Assembly (NCBI RefSeq): GCF_037126175.1 | Contig: NZ_CP146986.1 | Span: forward strand, 3,314,501 to 3,378,500 | From: Pseudomonas sp. RSB 5.4 | GTDB taxonomy: Bacteria > Pseudomonadota > Gammaproteobacteria > Pseudomonadales > Pseudomonadaceae | Length of the DNA stretch: 64,000 bases | Direction: 5' to 3' | Shown: positions 62,763-64,000 of the stretch, one piece after another | Position numbering within the stretch: position 1 is the first letter of the stretch | How the letters are laid out: the number at the start of each line of letters is the position of its first letter | Notes under the pieces: model-generated | The model's input: the letters and a program-made list of their open reading frames with translations, nothing else | Told to the model about the DNA's origin: nothing | Databases searched by the model: none | Position numbers and translations under genes: made by a program

Positions 62763-62783
62763 AGCCGCTGCGAGGCAGCGGCT
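62763..62783 (-). terminator. Hairpin with U-rich tail between bamB and der
   Basis: On the minus strand AGCCGCTGC-ctc-GCAGCGGCT is followed by TTTGTATTTT. It lies 36 bases before the der start and after the REP pair that follows bamB, so transcripts entering der from bamB would meet a terminator, perhaps a partial one. Confidence 0.7.
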
Positions 62784-62800
62784 GGTGCTCGGGGCAACAC

Positions 62801-62903
62801 TGTGGGAGCGGGCTTGCTCGCGAAAGACCGTAGCAGCACCGCGTTTAATCAGGCTGTACGCGTCTTCGTTGACGCCCTTCGCGAGCAAGCCCGCTCCCAC
62901 AAA
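62801..62903. repeat. REP doublet, family A
   Basis: Inverted pair between the stop of bamB and the hairpin at 62763-62783, with a longer spacer than most. Confidence 0.92.
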
Positions 62904-62939
62904 TGAAGCTGCCTGGGGCGTTAACCCCAAGCATAGTTG

Positions 62940-64000
62940 TTACTTGATGGTCAGGGCTTCCAGTTTGCCGCTGTTGCCATACACATAGATCGTGTTGCCC
63001 ACCACCAGCGGACGGGCACGCAGGCCGTCACTGTCGATACGCTCACGACCCACAAAACGGCCGTCCACCTGGCTCAACAGGTGCAGGTAACCTTCCAGGT
63101 CACCGACGGCTACGTAGCTGGAGAATACTTCCGGCGCCGACAACTGACGGCGAGCCAGCGAGTCGTTGCTCCACAGTGCAGTGGTCGAACGCTCGTCAAC
63201 GCCTTCAACGGTGCCCGAAGACAGACTCACGTAGACGTTGCCGAAACCTTGAGCGACACCGGCATAGCTCGATGCATCGCGCTGCCAGAGTTGGCGACCG
63301 CTCTGCAGATCAAGTGCTGCCACACGACCCTGGTAGCTGGCGACGTACAGCGTTTCGCCGGACAGCAGCAGGCCGCCGTCGATGTCGACCACGCGCTCCA
63401 GTTCCGAACGACCGGTTGGAATCGCGACCCGTTGTTCCCAGACCGGCACACCGTTGGAAATGTCCAGGGCGACCACTTTACCGGTCGACAGGCCAGCCAC
63501 CGCGAGGCGGTTGGTCACGACCGGTGCGCTGGTGCCGCGCAGGGTCAGTACCGCTGGGGTGCTGTCGTAAATCCAGCGACGGTTGCCGGTGGCGGCATCC
63601 AGGCCGATCAGACGATCGTCCTGAGTCTGTACCACCACGACGTCACCGTTGTTGGCCGGCGGTGCGAGGACTTCGCTGGAAACCCGGGCGCGCCACTTCT
63701 CTTCGCCGTTGATGGCGTCGAGCGCGACGATTTCACCCTTGAGGGTACCGATCGTGACCAGACCGTAACCCACGCCAACGGCGCCGGAAACAGGCAGTTC
63801 AAGCTCTTTTTTCCACTTCACGTCGCCGTTGTTGCGATCCATGGCCATCACGATGCCGTTCACGTCGGCCGCGTAGATGGTGTCACCGTCGATCGCCGGT
63901 ACCAACATGTTGTAGGTTTCGCCCTGACCGTCACCGATCGAACGACTCCACTGCTTCTGCAGAACGACTTCTTCTTTGAAGGAGGTCAGTTCGGCCGGTG
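62940..64000 (-). CDS. bamB: Outer membrane assembly factor BamB (5' end missing)
   Basis: The last 353 residues of a PQQ-like beta-propeller lipoprotein, cut by the right edge; the frame stays open to the end (LTSFKEEVVLQKQWSRSIG). Repeated blades show IYAADVNGIVMAMDRNNGDVKWKK, IVALDAINGEEKWRARV, VAALDLQSGRQLWQRD and a final TIYVYGNSGKLEALTIK. BamB works with BamA on the periplasmic side of the outer membrane. The signal peptide and lipobox lie outside the window. An internal ATG at 63908 is not the start. It precedes der, the usual order in gammaproteobacteria. Confidence 0.93.
   Translation of the reverse strand, partial: PAELTSFKEEVVLQKQWSRSIGDGQGETYNMLVPAIDGDTIYAADVNGIVMAMDRNNGDVKWKKELELPVSGAVGVGYGLVTIGTLKGEIVALDAINGEEKWRARVSSEVLAPPANNGDVVVVQTQDDRLIGLDAATGNRRWIYDSTPAVLTLRGTSAPVVTNRLAVAGLSTGKVVALDISNGVPVWEQRVAIPTGRSELERVVDIDGGLLLSGETLYVASYQGRVAALDLQSGRQLWQRDASSYAGVAQGFGNVYVSLSSGTVEGVDERSTTALWSNDSLARRQLSAPEVFSSYVAVGDLEGYLHLLSQVDGRFVGRERIDSDGLRARPLVVGNTIYVYGNSGKLEALTIK

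Noticed and set aside
63908..64000. The ATG at 63908 as the start of bamB
   Set aside because: The frame continues upstream to the window edge with typical BamB sequence, and a BamB start would need a lipoprotein signal, which is not at 63908.

Overview
The window looks like a piece of a Pseudomonas chromosome from the P. fluorescens group. The evidence is high-GC coding sequence, many fluorescens-type REP palindromes (core GAGCGGGCTTGCTCGCGA), a REP-associated tyrosine transposase, an OprB plus glucose dehydrogenase pair, and the gene order der-bamB / leuA / xseA / guaB-guaA / multicopper oxidase / tadA. From memory, that order matches P. aeruginosa around PA3767-PA3800. No rRNA, tRNA, CRISPR array or prophage was found.

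Layout. Positions 0.2-9 kb hold a nitrilase-family amidase, a LuxR-type regulator, an FMN glutamate-synthase-like protein, a minus-strand envelope-glycosylation group (GtrII-like, GtrA flippase, GT39) and a ProY-like amino acid permease. Positions 9.3-10.3 kb hold a RAYT transposase between copies of its likely REP family. Positions 10.4-18.4 kb hold a large divergent class A penicillin-binding protein and a 1560-residue LRR/NEL-type E3 ubiquitin ligase toxin. Positions 18.4-24.1 kb are a CS1/CFA-I (alpha) fimbrial operon: major pilin, usher, tip adhesin, chaperone, second pilin. Positions 24.6-27 kb hold a His-rich PadR regulator with a siderophore-interacting reductase (YqjI/YqjH pair), a frameshifted membrane protein and a VF530-type protein. 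Positions 27.3-31.3 kb hold OprB and membrane glucose dehydrogenase. Positions 31.6-34.2 kb hold a DUF6124 gene behind a strikingly structured leader RNA, a 72-bp tandem repeat, and a complete IS4-family element with a 9-bp target duplication. Positions 34.4-42 kb hold an AsrA-like Lon protease, a chagasin-type inhibitor, a lysoplasmalogenase, cmoA-cmoB, tadA and a multicopper oxidase.

The interval 42.0-48.7 kb, between the multicopper oxidase and guaA, appears to be accessory. It carries a 980-residue toxin with an EreA/ChaN-like C-terminus, a small BamE-like lipoprotein and a 690-residue protein ending in a TerD-like domain, the last behind a leader containing a terminator. Positions 48.7-64 kb return to conserved housekeeping genes: guaA, guaB, a Zn-ribbon protein, TauE with a divergent LysR, xseA, an M23 peptidase, leuA with a possible leader peptide, omega-amidase with its aminotransferase, der and bamB (cut by the right edge).

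The points most worth a second look are the two DUF6543-like toxins with different C-terminal payloads, the three-way-junction leader upstream of the DUF6124 gene, the orphan TerD-type protein with a possible attenuator, the RAYT/REP arrangement, and the tandem hairpins after the major pilin gene. All assignments come from reading the sequence; no database search was run.
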